From NCBI RefSeq assembly GCF_002980575.1, contig NZ_PVBS01000001.1:1240001-1304000 (forward strand): 64,000 bases of DNA, given 5' to 3'. Positions 37,347 through 47,583 of the stretch are shown here, piece after piece. A model generated the notes under the pieces. That model was not told the DNA's origin. It did not search any database and saw only the letters and a program-made list of their open reading frames with translations. This stretch comes from Sphingobacterium gobiense. GTDB taxonomy: Bacteria > Bacteroidota > Bacteroidia > Sphingobacteriales > Sphingobacteriaceae. The translations under genes were made by a program, and so were the position numbers. The number at the start of each line of letters is the position of its first letter. Within the stretch, counting starts at the first letter, position 1.

Positions 37347-39749
37347 CTAATCTTCCATTAAAATTTTTAACAACTGGTGCTTGTGCATGTCGGATTGCGG
37401 TACCGAGACGAGTAATACTCCTTCCTTCATTTCCCACGTCTGAAGGACCAGACCATTTAATTCTATCCGATTCGGTTTACGATCTATATTAAACAGGATC
37501 TCATAAGCTCGCCTATCCGGCATTCCTTTATATGCACCACCGGTTGGGGATATGGTAAATTCGATCTCCTTTTGTTTTTCATGACATTCAAAATGGGTTC
37601 TCGAAATTGCGCCTTGCTCAAAATCAAACGATTCACCATCATCTTCCAATAATATATAGGAGCTTTTCCCTTCCGGATATACCTTTAAGATAAGCGTGTC
37701 TAACGGATGTTGACCAACATATTGCATCGGCTTTTGGAATGGGATAATGGCACCAGCCTTCACAAAAAGCTGACCACCTGTATGTGCAGGAATCCTCGGC
37801 GAAACGGTCTGCCCACCCTTTACCTTCTCTCCCCACCAGTAATTCACCCATTTACCTGCTGGCAAATAGACTGAATCCGTAAAAGCACTGACCAATAGAT
37901 GTTCCCCAAACATAAACTGCGTAGTCATGTTTTCCACTTCCTTATCCTGTGGGAATACCAAAGGCATCGCCCGTAGGATAGGCATGCCAGTTTGGCTGCC
38001 GTGTATAGCGGTTGAATAGATATACGGCAATAGGCTGTTACGCAACCGCGCATAGAAACGAAACGTTTCCTTATATTCCGACGAAAAATACCATGGATAA
38101 TGCATACTCGCCCAACTGTTGATTTGCACCCATGGCAGAAAAAACCCAAAATGGAAACCTGCTTTCACATCTTCTACCGCGTCCAGTACATCTGCAGAAG
38201 TATTGAGGAATCCGCTCAACCCTAGGTTGAGTTGGTCATAGAGCGCATCTCGACCACCACCATTATCACCGGCAGTGGACGCTCCCCAATGCTGACTTCC
38301 TGCATACCCCCCACAATAGTGGTGAAAAGATCGAACACCTGTATGTTCGCGGAAAACACGATACATTTGTTTTGGCAGGAGCACTTGATTTAGATTGTGC
38401 ATCTCTCGATCCGTATATCCATTGTGATATACTCTATCGGGGTGCTCATCTAATGTACGTCCCGGATCGAGCTTAAAACCATCAATCCCCTGATCAACAA
38501 ATTTCATGAGATGAGGGAACCAATGTGCTTCGCCTGACTGTTTACCACCCTGCAGAGCAGCCAAATGATCCTCCTCTTCGATACTCAGATCATGATCAAT
38601 ACATAACCATAACGCTACATGATAACCTAGTTGGCGTAATTTAGATAAAAACAGTTGCTTGTTCTCATACCGGTTACCTTCGCCCTTCTGCCAGAAAAAA
38701 TAAGCCGGAAATTTGGACAGATCCCAATCTTTCTCGGTAGAATAATCGTAAAATTTAGCCATCCACTGCGGTTCAATCCAATACACGTCAACTGGAATAT
38801 TTTCCGCTCGGAACCGTACCGCGTTGTCCAACATCCGAAATTGATCTTCCATCATATTTCCTCCAAACGCTAAACCATAAGCCCATTTGGGCAACAGATA
38901 TGGTTTGCCCGTTATCGTCGTGTACAAGTCAATCGTGTTTTCCAAGGATTGCCCACTCATCAAATAAAAATCGACCGTTCCATCCGTATTGTACACGTAA
39001 AGTTGGTCGTCTTTAAAATTCCCTACATCAAAATAGTTCAAAGCCGTGGTGTTGTTGAAAATTCCCCAACCACGGGAGCTAACAAGAAATGGCGCAACCA
39101 TATCCGACTGCTGATACGTTGCCCATATGCGCAGGAGTGCTCCTCGGTGCTGAATAGCTTTACGACTGGCCGCACCACCACCATAAAAACGTTCCTCAGG
39201 CGTAATGGATAGTTGCATTATGGCCGGTTCTAACCGGATTTCTCCCTGTTTAACAACTTTAGAATGACGATCTTCGCTTGTCGTATCTCCGATAATTTCC
39301 TTTTTGGTTAATGCTTGCTCATAATCCGATACAGCTTCATGCAGCACTTTATAGGTTTTATCCCCCTTTTCCAATACCGACAAACGGGTGATGATTTCAC
39401 TTCCAGATAGCGATCTAAGGGTAATCTCCCCATCTTCCCCATTTATTTCCAACCGATTTCGGCTTGTTGTTAACCGATAGTCCGAACCCTGCTTCGTTAC
39501 TTTTGTTTCATTGTTCCAGTTTTTCTTTACAATATCATAACGCTCCATAAGCGTTTCGGGGAAACTATTCGACGGCGAGACCCTTATTCTAAACGTTTGA
39601 TCATTACAAGCTTGTATATTTAAAAAATTGCCATTTGCAAGTTCGATGGTATGTCCTTGCCCGAAAGAACGCATCCCCAACGAACAACTTAAAGCTATCA
39701 TCGCCAGCCAGCCCATCCGGAGAGCTAACTTCCATTTCATATTCATCAT
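37347..39749 (-). CDS. GH31 alpha-glycosidase
   Basis: An 800-residue exported enzyme. The N-terminus has a signal peptide (MAMIALSCSLGMRSFG region), followed by a galactose-mutarotase-like beta-sandwich (to about 260) and the catalytic barrel. Nucleophile D428 is in GIDGFKLDPGR and acid/base D495 in WGASTAGDNGGGRD. GH31 covers alpha-glucosidases, alpha-xylosidases and alpha-galactosidases; the partner fucosidases make a branched plant or mucin-type side chain plausible, but the linkage cannot be read from the motifs. It follows SusD by 68 bp and is 3 bp from the next GH29. Confidence 0.9.
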   Translation of the reverse strand: MMNMKWKLALRMGWLAMIALSCSLGMRSFGQGHTIELANGNFLNIQACNDQTFRIRVSPSNSFPETLMERYDIVKKNWNNETKVTKQGSDYRLTTSRNRLEINGEDGEITLRSLSGSEIITRLSVLEKGDKTYKVLHEAVSDYEQALTKKEIIGDTTSEDRHSKVVKQGEIRLEPAIMQLSITPEERFYGGGAASRKAIQHRGALLRIWATYQQSDMVAPFLVSSRGWGIFNNTTALNYFDVGNFKDDQLYVYNTDGTVDFYLMSGQSLENTIDLYTTITGKPYLLPKWAYGLAFGGNMMEDQFRMLDNAVRFRAENIPVDVYWIEPQWMAKFYDYSTEKDWDLSKFPAYFFWQKGEGNRYENKQLFLSKLRQLGYHVALWLCIDHDLSIEEEDHLAALQGGKQSGEAHWFPHLMKFVDQGIDGFKLDPGRTLDEHPDRVYHNGYTDREMHNLNQVLLPKQMYRVFREHTGVRSFHHYCGGYAGSQHWGASTAGDNGGGRDALYDQLNLGLSGFLNTSADVLDAVEDVKAGFHFGFFLPWVQINSWASMHYPWYFSSEYKETFRFYARLRNSLLPYIYSTAIHGSQTGMPILRAMPLVFPQDKEVENMTTQFMFGEHLLVSAFTDSVYLPAGKWVNYWWGEKVKGGQTVSPRIPAHTGGQLFVKAGAIIPFQKPMQYVGQHPLDTLILKVYPEGKSSYILLEDDGESFDFEQGAISRTHFECHEKQKEIEFTISPTGGAYKGMPDRRAYEILFNIDRKPNRIELNGLVLQTWEMKEGVLLVSVPQSDMHKHQLLKILMED

Positions 39750-39817
39750 ATTTCTTAAATTAAAGCTGTGCGGCTATATATACCGCACAACCTATTGGAA
39801 ACTGGTTGATTAACCAA

Positions 39818-41659
39818 TCAATATCCTGGATTTTGGATGAGTAGATCATTTTTAAGTATTTCATCCCGCATAATGGGAAAGAAATATAATTTGTTGTGCC
39901 AAATTCTTAGATCACCTGGAATCTCGATACGATTATACACGGGTGTGCCCCACGTAGACCCGTCGGGCTGCCGATAGGAAGCAACTTGCGTTCTGTCAAC
40001 CGTATAACGAATATCTACCCCGTGCGTCTGGTGCGAAGCTTCGGGCCCGATAAGCCATCTTCTTACATCCCAAAAGCGGTGGTCCTCAAAAGCAAGTTCT
40101 ATACGACGCTCTTTTCTAATTGCTTTCCTTAAAGCGTCTCCGTTAATGGTTCCAGATAGATCAGGTTGTCCGGCACGCCTACGGATCATATTGACAAACG
40201 TCCTTGCTTCCGCGTCTTCACCCAGTTCATTACACGCTTCTGCATAAATCAACAATATTTCGGCATAACGCATGTATCGGAACGGTATATCTTGCTTTTT
40301 TCCATCCGTCGGTGAAATGGTGGGATCAACCGCTTTACGGAGATAGTACCCCGAATAACTACCATTCCAGTCCTCAATCGGTCCTTTTCTGGTATCGAGA
40401 CCAGCTTTGATCATCGTGCCGTTTGTGCTATAGACATATCCTGTCTGAATCTTGCTATAAGGATCCATTACCAGCGCATCCGATGGTCGAGTCGCCCACT
40501 GAACCCCTTCATAAAGTACCGTCGCATAAAAGCGCGCATCACGATTTAAATAAGGGTTCGCTTTATGCACCGGATTTTCCCAATTGAATTTAGAACCGTC
40601 TTTCATTTCGTAGTCGTCCACTAAATCTCCTATGGGGTTTTGGTTTCCTGTACCGTGATACCCGTTCGGATTAGACGCAATAACAGGATCTACCCATCCG
40701 CCTGTAGACGTTTTAGGGGTATAATGTATCGTTATTATATCTTCCGCTGTCAATTCTTTCATCAGAAAATAATCAGCAATGGTTTGCGGAATGGAATCCC
40801 CTTGGGCAGGTTCGGCGGCATATAAACTATAAGTTTGCATATCGATAACGGCTTTGGCGGCATTTTTCGCAAGCCTCCAGCGATCAGCGGAAGAACCATT
40901 GGTATAACCTAACAGCTCCGGATTTGTGTAACCTTGGAGGATAGCGCCATTTTTCTCGGGATTATGCAGATCGCTTGCCGCGTAAACCAATACTTTCGCT
41001 TTAAACCCCAGTGCACCCCCTTTCGTGATCCGTCCAGCCCTATCTATCGAATAGCTTTCCGGCAACAACGCGGCAGCACTGTCGAGCTGCGAAACTATAA
41101 AATCTATACATTCCTCATAGCTGTTCCGGGGAAGAAGAAAATCGTCATTTAATCCATACACATCGGTAATGATCGGAACCCCACCGTAAAGCGTAGTTAA
41201 ATAATGGTAAGTGGCCGCGCGCATAAAATAAACCTCTCCTTTCAGCCGATCAGAAAAATCTGGATCATCCGCGGCAATATCTTCGATTTTTGAGAAAAAA
41301 ATATTGGTCTGCCGAATATTAGCGTACAGCGAATTCCAGTTTAAATGCGCTGTCGCGTATGTTGCAGGCCAAGTATACAAATTATCCGAAGTAATCAATC
41401 CTTTATTAAAATTGCCCGTACCCCAATCCGGCACAAAATGAGATTCGTCGCTGTAGTCGGAAAGTCGCCATGCGGCAAAAGGGGTTCCGAAGACGTTTAT
41501 ATACATTTTGTTAACAAAAGTTTCGGCCAGATTCAAATCTTTCCAAACATTGGTTTCCGAATATTCACCCAGCGGTTCCAGATCCAGAAAATCCTTATCA
41601 CATGCCAAATGGAGGCTTATGCAAAAAAATATGATCGTTTTAATAAGTAGCTTTTTCAT
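39818..41659 (-). CDS. SusD/RagB family glycan-binding lipoprotein
   Basis: A 613-residue surface lipoprotein. The lipobox LHLAC places the acylated cysteine at about residue 20, followed by DKDFLDLEPLGEYSE, a typical SusD N-terminus. Helical repeats and the C-terminal RagB motif (RRRAGQPDL, RRIELAFEDHRFWDVRRW) are clear. It binds a glycan and closes over the adjacent SusC transporter. The gene starts 13 bp after SusC. Confidence 0.94.
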   Translation of the reverse strand: MKKLLIKTIIFFCISLHLACDKDFLDLEPLGEYSETNVWKDLNLAETFVNKMYINVFGTPFAAWRLSDYSDESHFVPDWGTGNFNKGLITSDNLYTWPATYATAHLNWNSLYANIRQTNIFFSKIEDIAADDPDFSDRLKGEVYFMRAATYHYLTTLYGGVPIITDVYGLNDDFLLPRNSYEECIDFIVSQLDSAAALLPESYSIDRAGRITKGGALGFKAKVLVYAASDLHNPEKNGAILQGYTNPELLGYTNGSSADRWRLAKNAAKAVIDMQTYSLYAAEPAQGDSIPQTIADYFLMKELTAEDIITIHYTPKTSTGGWVDPVIASNPNGYHGTGNQNPIGDLVDDYEMKDGSKFNWENPVHKANPYLNRDARFYATVLYEGVQWATRPSDALVMDPYSKIQTGYVYSTNGTMIKAGLDTRKGPIEDWNGSYSGYYLRKAVDPTISPTDGKKQDIPFRYMRYAEILLIYAEACNELGEDAEARTFVNMIRRRAGQPDLSGTINGDALRKAIRKERRIELAFEDHRFWDVRRWLIGPEASHQTHGVDIRYTVDRTQVASYRQPDGSTWGTPVYNRIEIPGDLRIWHNKLYFFPIMRDEILKNDLLIQNPGY

Positions 41660-41672
41660 TTTAATTTTTCGT

Positions 41673-44600
41673 TTAAAAGGTTAAACCAATCCCCATGTTA
41701 ATAATTCGTTGCGCGGGGTATGAACGACCGGTTTTAACCGCCTCCGGATCAAAATGTTTTAGTTTATCCACCGTAAATAAGTTGAACGCATTCGCATAAA
41801 TACGTAACCGCTCTATGCCGATTCTCTCTGTCAAATTTTGTGAGAAACTATATCCCAGTTCGATATTTTTCAGACGGATATAGTCCGTCGGTTTTAACCA
41901 AAATGTATTCGCGGAGTTCGTCCAGTAAGGTTCCGATCGATTATACGCTCTGGGATAAGTGGCACCGGTGTTATCTGGTGTCCAATGGTCTTCTGCGAAA
42001 AACTGATAATAATTTCCCCAATCGCCAGATTCCACCATGTCGATATACTGCACAGCGCCAGCGGCTCCCTGGAAGAAGATGCTCATATCGATTGCTTTTT
42101 TATAGCTGAAATTCAAGGTCACACCACCAAGCAATCTTGGCATACTTGACTTCGTATTCATCACCCTATCCAGTCCGTTTATTTCTTGATCGCCATTCAC
42201 GTCTTTAAATATAATGTCGCCCGGAGCCGCACCTGGGAGGTGAGGAGAGGCATCAATTTCCGCTTGGTCTTTGAATATCCCAATGGCCTCGTAATACAGC
42301 GAGGACCCCATTGGGCGTCCAGTAGATTGTTGATAATCTGGTATACCAGGAGTTTCGTCCCAAAACACAATCTTATTTTTGGAATAACTTGCATTGAAGG
42401 CTATCGAATAATCGAAATCACTTTTCGTGTCCTGATAGCCGACTTGAAACTCGAATCCCTTGTTTCTTACTTTTCCGATGTTTTCCGGCGGCAAAACCAA
42501 TCCTGTGCTTCCCGGTACAGACGCATTACGTGTCACCAATATCTGCGACCGCAGATTGTTGAAATAATCAAATTCCAAAAAGAACTTATTCCCAAACATA
42601 TACGTGTCAAATCCAACATTAAATTGGTTAGCCACTTCCCAAGTCACATTTGGGTTGGGGATTTTCATTTCTTCCAGCAGCTTATTATCAATAGTCGGAA
42701 CACCAAATCCATAATTCCGACCAGAGAATCCATATGTAGCGAGATACTGATATTCGGCGATACGGTCGTTACCGGTTTGCCCCCAAGATGTCCTTAACTT
42801 GAGATCGTTGATGAACGACAGGTTGTCACTCCAGAAGTCTTCGTCGGAGATCCTCCAGCCCACAGACACACCCGGAAAGAAACCGAACCGCTTATCTTTA
42901 GGGAACATATAGGAACCATCGTACCGCCATAAAAATTCAAGCAGATATTTATTTCTGAAGTCGTAATTTGCACGTCCGAAGTAGCTCATGTATTTATTAT
43001 GGGATGCCGATCCCCAATTGGTCATAAATTGATCTTCTGCCCCCGCGAAGAGCTCTTCAATGGCATCGGAAATAAAGTTCCGTCTAAATGCCCCAAAGTT
43101 TTTCCCTCTTCCGCCACGGGTTTCCATGCCGGCCATCAATTTGATGTGGTGTTCCGAATCAAATGACTTCGTGTAAGTAGCAAACGTATTCAACAAGTAA
43201 TTGTCTCCTCCCGAATAGTTTTCCGTCAATTGTGCAGAATCGAAACCCCGCTTTCCCCTTGTCGTTATATGATCCGGGTTTCCATCCCAGGTATACAAAT
43301 ACCACGGTCTATTGAATACCTTTTGCAGGCGGAAAGAACGGTCATATGCCGCGTTACCTGTCAATGTTAGGCCTTCGACCCAAGGTATCCGGACATTTGC
43401 CCGAAAGTTACCTTCAAAAACGTAGTTATCTACTCTATCATAACCCGGCGCGTCAGAGACAATTACAACCGGATTGTCGCCGCGTTCAATATCGGGGCCA
43501 GGATCCCCATTTGGCCAGTACGCCGCCATATTTGGCTTGCCTCTGGTAATCATCGACCAGATGATATCTTCGGTGGGTCGTGTCGGTAAATTATAATCTT
43601 CCAAACGGCCAGCTACATCAAATGCGACATCGATATACTGATTCACTTTTGCGTCAACATTTGACCTAAAGTTATATTGGCGATAATCTGATGAACTTTT
43701 TCTGTAGTAAGCATCCTGATACTTTTCACCTGCCGAAATAAAGTATTGCACATTGTCCGACCCGCCCGATAAGGTAATACTTGTTTGATGCTGCGCCGAC
43801 CAAGGTTTCAGTGTTTCCGAAAACCAGTCGGTGTCGGGATGGCCCCATGGATCAGACCCATCTGCGAATAACCCGATATCCTCTTCAGTAAATCGTTGAA
43901 ACCATCCCCCGTTCGGATTTTTATAATATTCCAGTTCATTCAGCAAGGTCGTGTACTGTACGGCATCTGCCATTTTCGGTATGCGGGTAGGCTGGTTCAT
44001 GCCCATCCCCAAATCAAGATTAATCCTGGGTTTACCTGAATTCCCCCTTTTGGTCGTAACGATGATGGCACCGTTAGCGGCCTGTGCGCCATAAATGGCG
44101 GCCGCAGCATCCTTTAATACCGTGATGCTCTCGATATCATTTGGGTTTATACGTTCAAAGTTACGGTTAGGAACGCCATTTACCACAATTAACGGACTGT
44201 TATTGCCGAGTGTATTCAGTCCGCGGACCAGTAAATTTGCGCCATCCCGACCGGGTTCCCCGCTCGGTGAAATTGCGCTCAATCCTGGCACCCTGCCCAG
44301 CAAGTTGTTGGTTACGTTAGTTGCGGGCGAAGAAGCAATTGTCGATCCTTTGATCGAAGCGATCGCACCGGTGGCTGTTTCCTTTTTCTGTACACCATAT
44401 CCCACCACCATGACTTCTTCCAGATCGCTAACAGCTTCCTTCAAAATTATATTGATAATAGATTCTTCGCCGACTAGTTTTTCGGAAGGCGTAAATCCGA
44501 CGCTGGAGAATATCAGAACCGTTTGGGCGTTGGGCACTTCTATCTGATAAGCTCCTTCCCTATCCGACGACGTTGTAACCGTTCCGCCTTTAACAGCGAC

Positions 44601-45053
44601 TGTTGCCCCGACCAGCGGCGTGCCCTGTCCGTTCGTGATACGTCCGGTTACACGCCGTTGCACAGAGACAGCTGTAGATCGCTCGAGGTCGGCGTTTCGG
44701 TAACGACGTTTAACTATTATTGTTTCGTCTTTAATAACCCATTCGAGGTTTAGAGGTGCCAGTAGTTTGCCCATGGCAACATCGAGCGTTTCGTTTTTAA
44801 TTTCGGCACTCACGCGTGCCGTCGCTATCGCCTTTCCGTTCAGGAAAAAAGCGTATCCGCTTTGTTGCTGGATACTTCGCATGGCATCTGTAAGCGTAGA
44901 GTTATTTATTTTCAGGTTTATCGTCTGCGCAGTTCCCTCCGCATGGACCTGCATCATGGCAATGAATAGAAATACGATCACCAACTTCATCATAACAAAT
45001 ATTCGGCGAGTTAAAGTCCAAGAACAGGCTTTAACACATGGATAAAAAATCAT
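41673..45053 (-). CDS. SusC/RagA family TonB-dependent receptor with STN domain
   Basis: About 1126 residues from the ATG at 45053. An extended N-terminus leads into signal LVIVFLFIAMMQVHA, then an STN domain (STLTDAMRSIQQQSGYAFFL), a carboxypeptidase-regulatory-like domain (VTGRITNGQGTPLVGATVAV), the SusC plug signature NDIESITVLKDAAAAIYGAQ, and a barrel ending in NMGIGLTF. An in-frame start 24 codons upstream (45125) lacks support. The STN domain fits signalling to the FecR encoded upstream. It imports oligosaccharides together with the following SusD. Confidence 0.94.
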   Translation of the reverse strand: MIFYPCVKACSWTLTRRIFVMMKLVIVFLFIAMMQVHAEGTAQTINLKINNSTLTDAMRSIQQQSGYAFFLNGKAIATARVSAEIKNETLDVAMGKLLAPLNLEWVIKDETIIVKRRYRNADLERSTAVSVQRRVTGRITNGQGTPLVGATVAVKGGTVTTSSDREGAYQIEVPNAQTVLIFSSVGFTPSEKLVGEESIINIILKEAVSDLEEVMVVGYGVQKKETATGAIASIKGSTIASSPATNVTNNLLGRVPGLSAISPSGEPGRDGANLLVRGLNTLGNNSPLIVVNGVPNRNFERINPNDIESITVLKDAAAAIYGAQAANGAIIVTTKRGNSGKPRINLDLGMGMNQPTRIPKMADAVQYTTLLNELEYYKNPNGGWFQRFTEEDIGLFADGSDPWGHPDTDWFSETLKPWSAQHQTSITLSGGSDNVQYFISAGEKYQDAYYRKSSSDYRQYNFRSNVDAKVNQYIDVAFDVAGRLEDYNLPTRPTEDIIWSMITRGKPNMAAYWPNGDPGPDIERGDNPVVIVSDAPGYDRVDNYVFEGNFRANVRIPWVEGLTLTGNAAYDRSFRLQKVFNRPWYLYTWDGNPDHITTRGKRGFDSAQLTENYSGGDNYLLNTFATYTKSFDSEHHIKLMAGMETRGGRGKNFGAFRRNFISDAIEELFAGAEDQFMTNWGSASHNKYMSYFGRANYDFRNKYLLEFLWRYDGSYMFPKDKRFGFFPGVSVGWRISDEDFWSDNLSFINDLKLRTSWGQTGNDRIAEYQYLATYGFSGRNYGFGVPTIDNKLLEEMKIPNPNVTWEVANQFNVGFDTYMFGNKFFLEFDYFNNLRSQILVTRNASVPGSTGLVLPPENIGKVRNKGFEFQVGYQDTKSDFDYSIAFNASYSKNKIVFWDETPGIPDYQQSTGRPMGSSLYYEAIGIFKDQAEIDASPHLPGAAPGDIIFKDVNGDQEINGLDRVMNTKSSMPRLLGGVTLNFSYKKAIDMSIFFQGAAGAVQYIDMVESGDWGNYYQFFAEDHWTPDNTGATYPRAYNRSEPYWTNSANTFWLKPTDYIRLKNIELGYSFSQNLTERIGIERLRIYANAFNLFTVDKLKHFDPEAVKTGRSYPAQRIINMGIGLTF

Positions 45054-45137
45054 ATGTTTGTATAGTTTTGTATTGTTTTTATAATGGTTAACGACCAGCC
45101 GTCTTTTTGACGGCATATAAAGCATTCAAAATTTTAG

Positions 45138-45159
45138 GTAGTGCCCCCCAGCACTGCCT
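45138..45159. promoter_or_regulatory. Hairpin between FecR and SusC of the glycan locus
   Basis: GGTAGTGC and GCACTGCC can pair (7 of 8 positions) around a C-rich loop. On the plus strand it is followed by a run of seven T, but the flanking genes are on the minus strand, where A precedes and TAAAATTTT follows. It may reduce read-through from sigma/FecR into SusC or lie in the SusC leader. A similar hairpin lies at the same junction of the second locus (49347-49374). Confidence 0.4.
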
Positions 45160-45251
45160 TTTTTGCTTTTTCAATCTTACTGTATCAAGTTGGTTTTCTT
45201 TGCATACTTATCATTTATTAAGTTGACAATCAAAAATTAGTTCATCTCCAT

Positions 45252-46457
45252 TTATTGTGCGGATAGTACCGTCAATACATTTTTCGTTTTCTCTTTTGTT
45301 AACCTGAAGCGTACGTTGCTCTCTTCCAGTATATTCAATACACTTTTAAGTGACTTACTTCTCGGGATCTGGCCATAAAAATAGGTTCGGGAGACATCCC
45401 CATCGTACCTAATTTCTATATCGTACCAACGACCGAGCTGGAGCATCGCGTCCGCCAACGCCGTCTCATCAAAGTAAAATAGACCTTCCTTCCATCCAAC
45501 TTGTTCCATCAGGTTAGCCTCCCTAACCGAAATATCACCGCCATTTTTAAGAATGGACTGCTGCCCCGGCCTTAAGTATATGGAAGAAGATAGCTCATCC
45601 TTATGACCAACCTTTACCTTCCCTTCTACCAAGGTTGTACGAACAAAACGTTCATTGGGATATGCATTGATGTTAAATGAGGTACCAAGGACTTCCACTG
45701 TCTGATCACCAGTAGTAACCCTGAAAGGCCGTTTAGCATCTTTTTGGATCTCGAAGTAGGCCTCTCCTTCAATTTCCACCTTTCTTTCGTGCTGGCTAAA
45801 CTTAGCCGGATAGACTAGTTTAGAGGCGGCGTTTAGCCAAACGATACTTCCATCATCCAAGGTGACGCGATAAGTGCCGCCATTTGGTGTAGAAAGCTCA
45901 TACCGTACCTCCCCATCACCACTATTTGCAGGTTCTGCCACCTCCGAACCGTTTGTGTAGGTAATTTCGTCTCCCATAATTATACCTTCCTGTGCCTCGT
46001 TCAGGACGATAACACTTCCATCAGCAGTTTTAAGCATGGCCTTATTGGAGCCAGGCGCTACATCAACAAGTTTGGTATAACGTTGGGTTTCGGGAGTGGT
46101 TTTCTGAGAAGTGTCGTTATAGAGATAGAGACCGAACAGGCAAATGAGAAGGACAGCAGCGGCAGCCCACAATGGGATCAATCGTTTTACTGTTCGCTTC
46201 TTAGAAATCGCTATCGTTTTAGAAGAAATCTTGTGATAAAGATCTTCAAATTTTTGATCATTCAGCTGGGCAGTCTCCACCTCCTGCAGCAAACTTTCCC
46301 ATAACGCCTTATCTACATCGTCGTTATTATTAGACAATCCATCGTAAAGATGTTCTAATTCTTCCCGCGAACATTTACCGTCCTTATATCGCTGTAAAAG
46401 CGCTCGTATGTTAGCTTTATTATGGTCCACTTTCGGTCTATTTTTATATAAATACAC
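45252..46457 (-). CDS. FecR-type anti-sigma factor of the glycan locus
   Basis: A 401-residue inner-membrane protein: cytoplasmic part 1-90, transmembrane helix 93-113 (LIPLWAAAAVLLICLFGLYLY), FecR domain at about 200-300 (TLDDGSIVWLNAASKLVYP, VEVLGTSFNINAYPNERFV), and a C-terminal domain (TALADAMLQLGRWYDIEIRY) that receives the STN signal. It follows the sigma gene by 39 bp and should control SusC/SusD expression through that sigma factor. Confidence 0.93.
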   Translation of the reverse strand: MYLYKNRPKVDHNKANIRALLQRYKDGKCSREELEHLYDGLSNNNDDVDKALWESLLQEVETAQLNDQKFEDLYHKISSKTIAISKKRTVKRLIPLWAAAAVLLICLFGLYLYNDTSQKTTPETQRYTKLVDVAPGSNKAMLKTADGSVIVLNEAQEGIIMGDEITYTNGSEVAEPANSGDGEVRYELSTPNGGTYRVTLDDGSIVWLNAASKLVYPAKFSQHERKVEIEGEAYFEIQKDAKRPFRVTTGDQTVEVLGTSFNINAYPNERFVRTTLVEGKVKVGHKDELSSSIYLRPGQQSILKNGGDISVREANLMEQVGWKEGLFYFDETALADAMLQLGRWYDIEIRYDGDVSRTYFYGQIPRSKSLKSVLNILEESNVRFRLTKEKTKNVLTVLSAQ

Positions 46458-46496
46458 CTACCAGTGAAAAAAGGTCTGCTCTGTTTATAATTTTTT

Positions 46497-47096
46497 TTAA
46501 GAAATACTCAGATAAAAGAAAAGAAGCAATAATGAAGAAAAGCTTCCTTCGTACATCAATACATCTTTAATGAACTTGTTAGCTTTCACGATATGGTCGC
46601 GGACAGTAGAAACCGAGATCTGAAGTTCTTCAGCGACCTCCTGATAACTTTTTCCATCTAATTTACACATCCTAAAAATTCGTTGTCGTTGCAGCGGAAG
46701 TTGGCTGATTACATTTTCTATCAGCTTGTGCACTTCCTTTTTATGGAGTATGCTATCTACGGATTCGGCAAGTTGAACGCTTTCATCAGCCAAGTGTATA
46801 GCAGATTCGATCTCTAATTTCAGTCTTCTTCTGAAATTGAAGACCATGTTTCTTGAGCAGGTAAATAGATAAGCAGCAAATGACAGACTAGGATCAATGG
46901 AGGTACGATGTTCCCATACCTTCACGAATACATCTTGCAACAGATCGTCTGCGGCAGATTCATCATTGATAAAACGCATGATGTTACCATATATCAGCCG
47001 GCTATAACGCTCGTAGAGTATACGAAAAGCATCTTCTTCTCCTGCCTGCAGCCGAAGAAGAATCTCATATTCGGATAGGTTTTGATCGTTTATCAT
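46497..47096 (-). CDS. ECF sigma-70 factor of the glycan locus
   Basis: A 199-residue ECF sigma factor with region 2 (EDAFRILYERYSRLIYGNIM, AADDLLQDVFVKVWEHR) and region 4 (VISQLPLQRQRIFRMCKLDG, SYQEVAEELQISVSTVRDHI). It ends in a short hydrophobic tail (LLLLFFYLSIS). It leads the operon and is expected to activate the SusC promoter. Confidence 0.93.
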   Translation of the reverse strand: MINDQNLSEYEILLRLQAGEEDAFRILYERYSRLIYGNIMRFINDESAADDLLQDVFVKVWEHRTSIDPSLSFAAYLFTCSRNMVFNFRRRLKLEIESAIHLADESVQLAESVDSILHKKEVHKLIENVISQLPLQRQRIFRMCKLDGKSYQEVAEELQISVSTVRDHIVKANKFIKDVLMYEGSFSSLLLLFFYLSIS

Positions 47097-47143
47097 TGTC
47101 GATTAGCTTTGTTGGCTACTTTGATCACCAAAACGCCAAAAAC

Positions 47144-47151
47144 CAAATATA
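47144..47151 (-). promoter_or_regulatory. -7 promoter box TATATTTG for the glycan-locus sigma gene
   Basis: Read on the minus strand this matches TAnnTTTG exactly, 47 bp before the sigma factor start. No clean -33 TTTG at the usual spacing was seen. Confidence 0.45.
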
Positions 47152-47300
47152 GCACATAATTTTACTATTCTTCCTTCACAACCCAAACTTTCTTTCCAAA
47201 CACAAAAAACTCCTACTCACCACCCGTGTCAATTTATAATTTCGCCATCGTTACTTACACTAAATTCCATTTTACAACGATTTAAATGATAGGCTAAGAT

Positions 47301-47548
47301 TTATTCACGTGCTAGGATTACCAAAATATACCCCTCCTTTCGCTCATATTTCACGTCATCCACTGTTAGTTGCTCGATGGTTATACCTCCACAGCCCTTG
47401 TTCTTCCTGGTCTTGACCAGAAATGGAAAGGATTGTATGGTCGACAAGAGTTTATATTGTATAACCCCTTCTGACCAGCCCACCTCAGGAAATGTGACGC
47501 GATCATCTCCTCCAATCGTATGCTCTACGAGTTTCAGTAAAGTCAAAA
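47301..47548 (-). CDS. Possible small hypothetical protein, doubtful
   Basis: An open frame of about 82 residues from a TTG (47548) to 47301; the frame stays open a little further upstream. Composition is protein-like (for example TFPEVGWSEGVIQYKLLSTI) and less AT-rich than usual intergenic DNA here, but there is no ATG, no recognised family, and the start overlaps the promoter of the divergent sigma gene. It may be the remnant of a gene. It is the only candidate between the sigma genes at 47096 and 47584. Confidence 0.25.
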
Positions 47549-47555
47549 ATATTAG

Positions 47556-47563
47556 TACATTTG
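47556..47563 (+). promoter_or_regulatory. -7 promoter box TACATTTG for the second sigma/FecR operon
   Basis: A full match to TAnnTTTG followed by C, with TTTC (47532-47535) at 20-bp spacing as a -33 element. It lies 20 bp before the TTG start at 47584, and this position decides that the sigma gene begins there rather than further upstream. Confidence 0.6.
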
Positions 47564-47583
47564 CTACAACTACTAGTACTAAT

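Noticed and set aside
42186..42797. 203-codon plus-strand ORF opposite SusC
   Set aside because: Shadow of the SusC barrel; no start context and no family.
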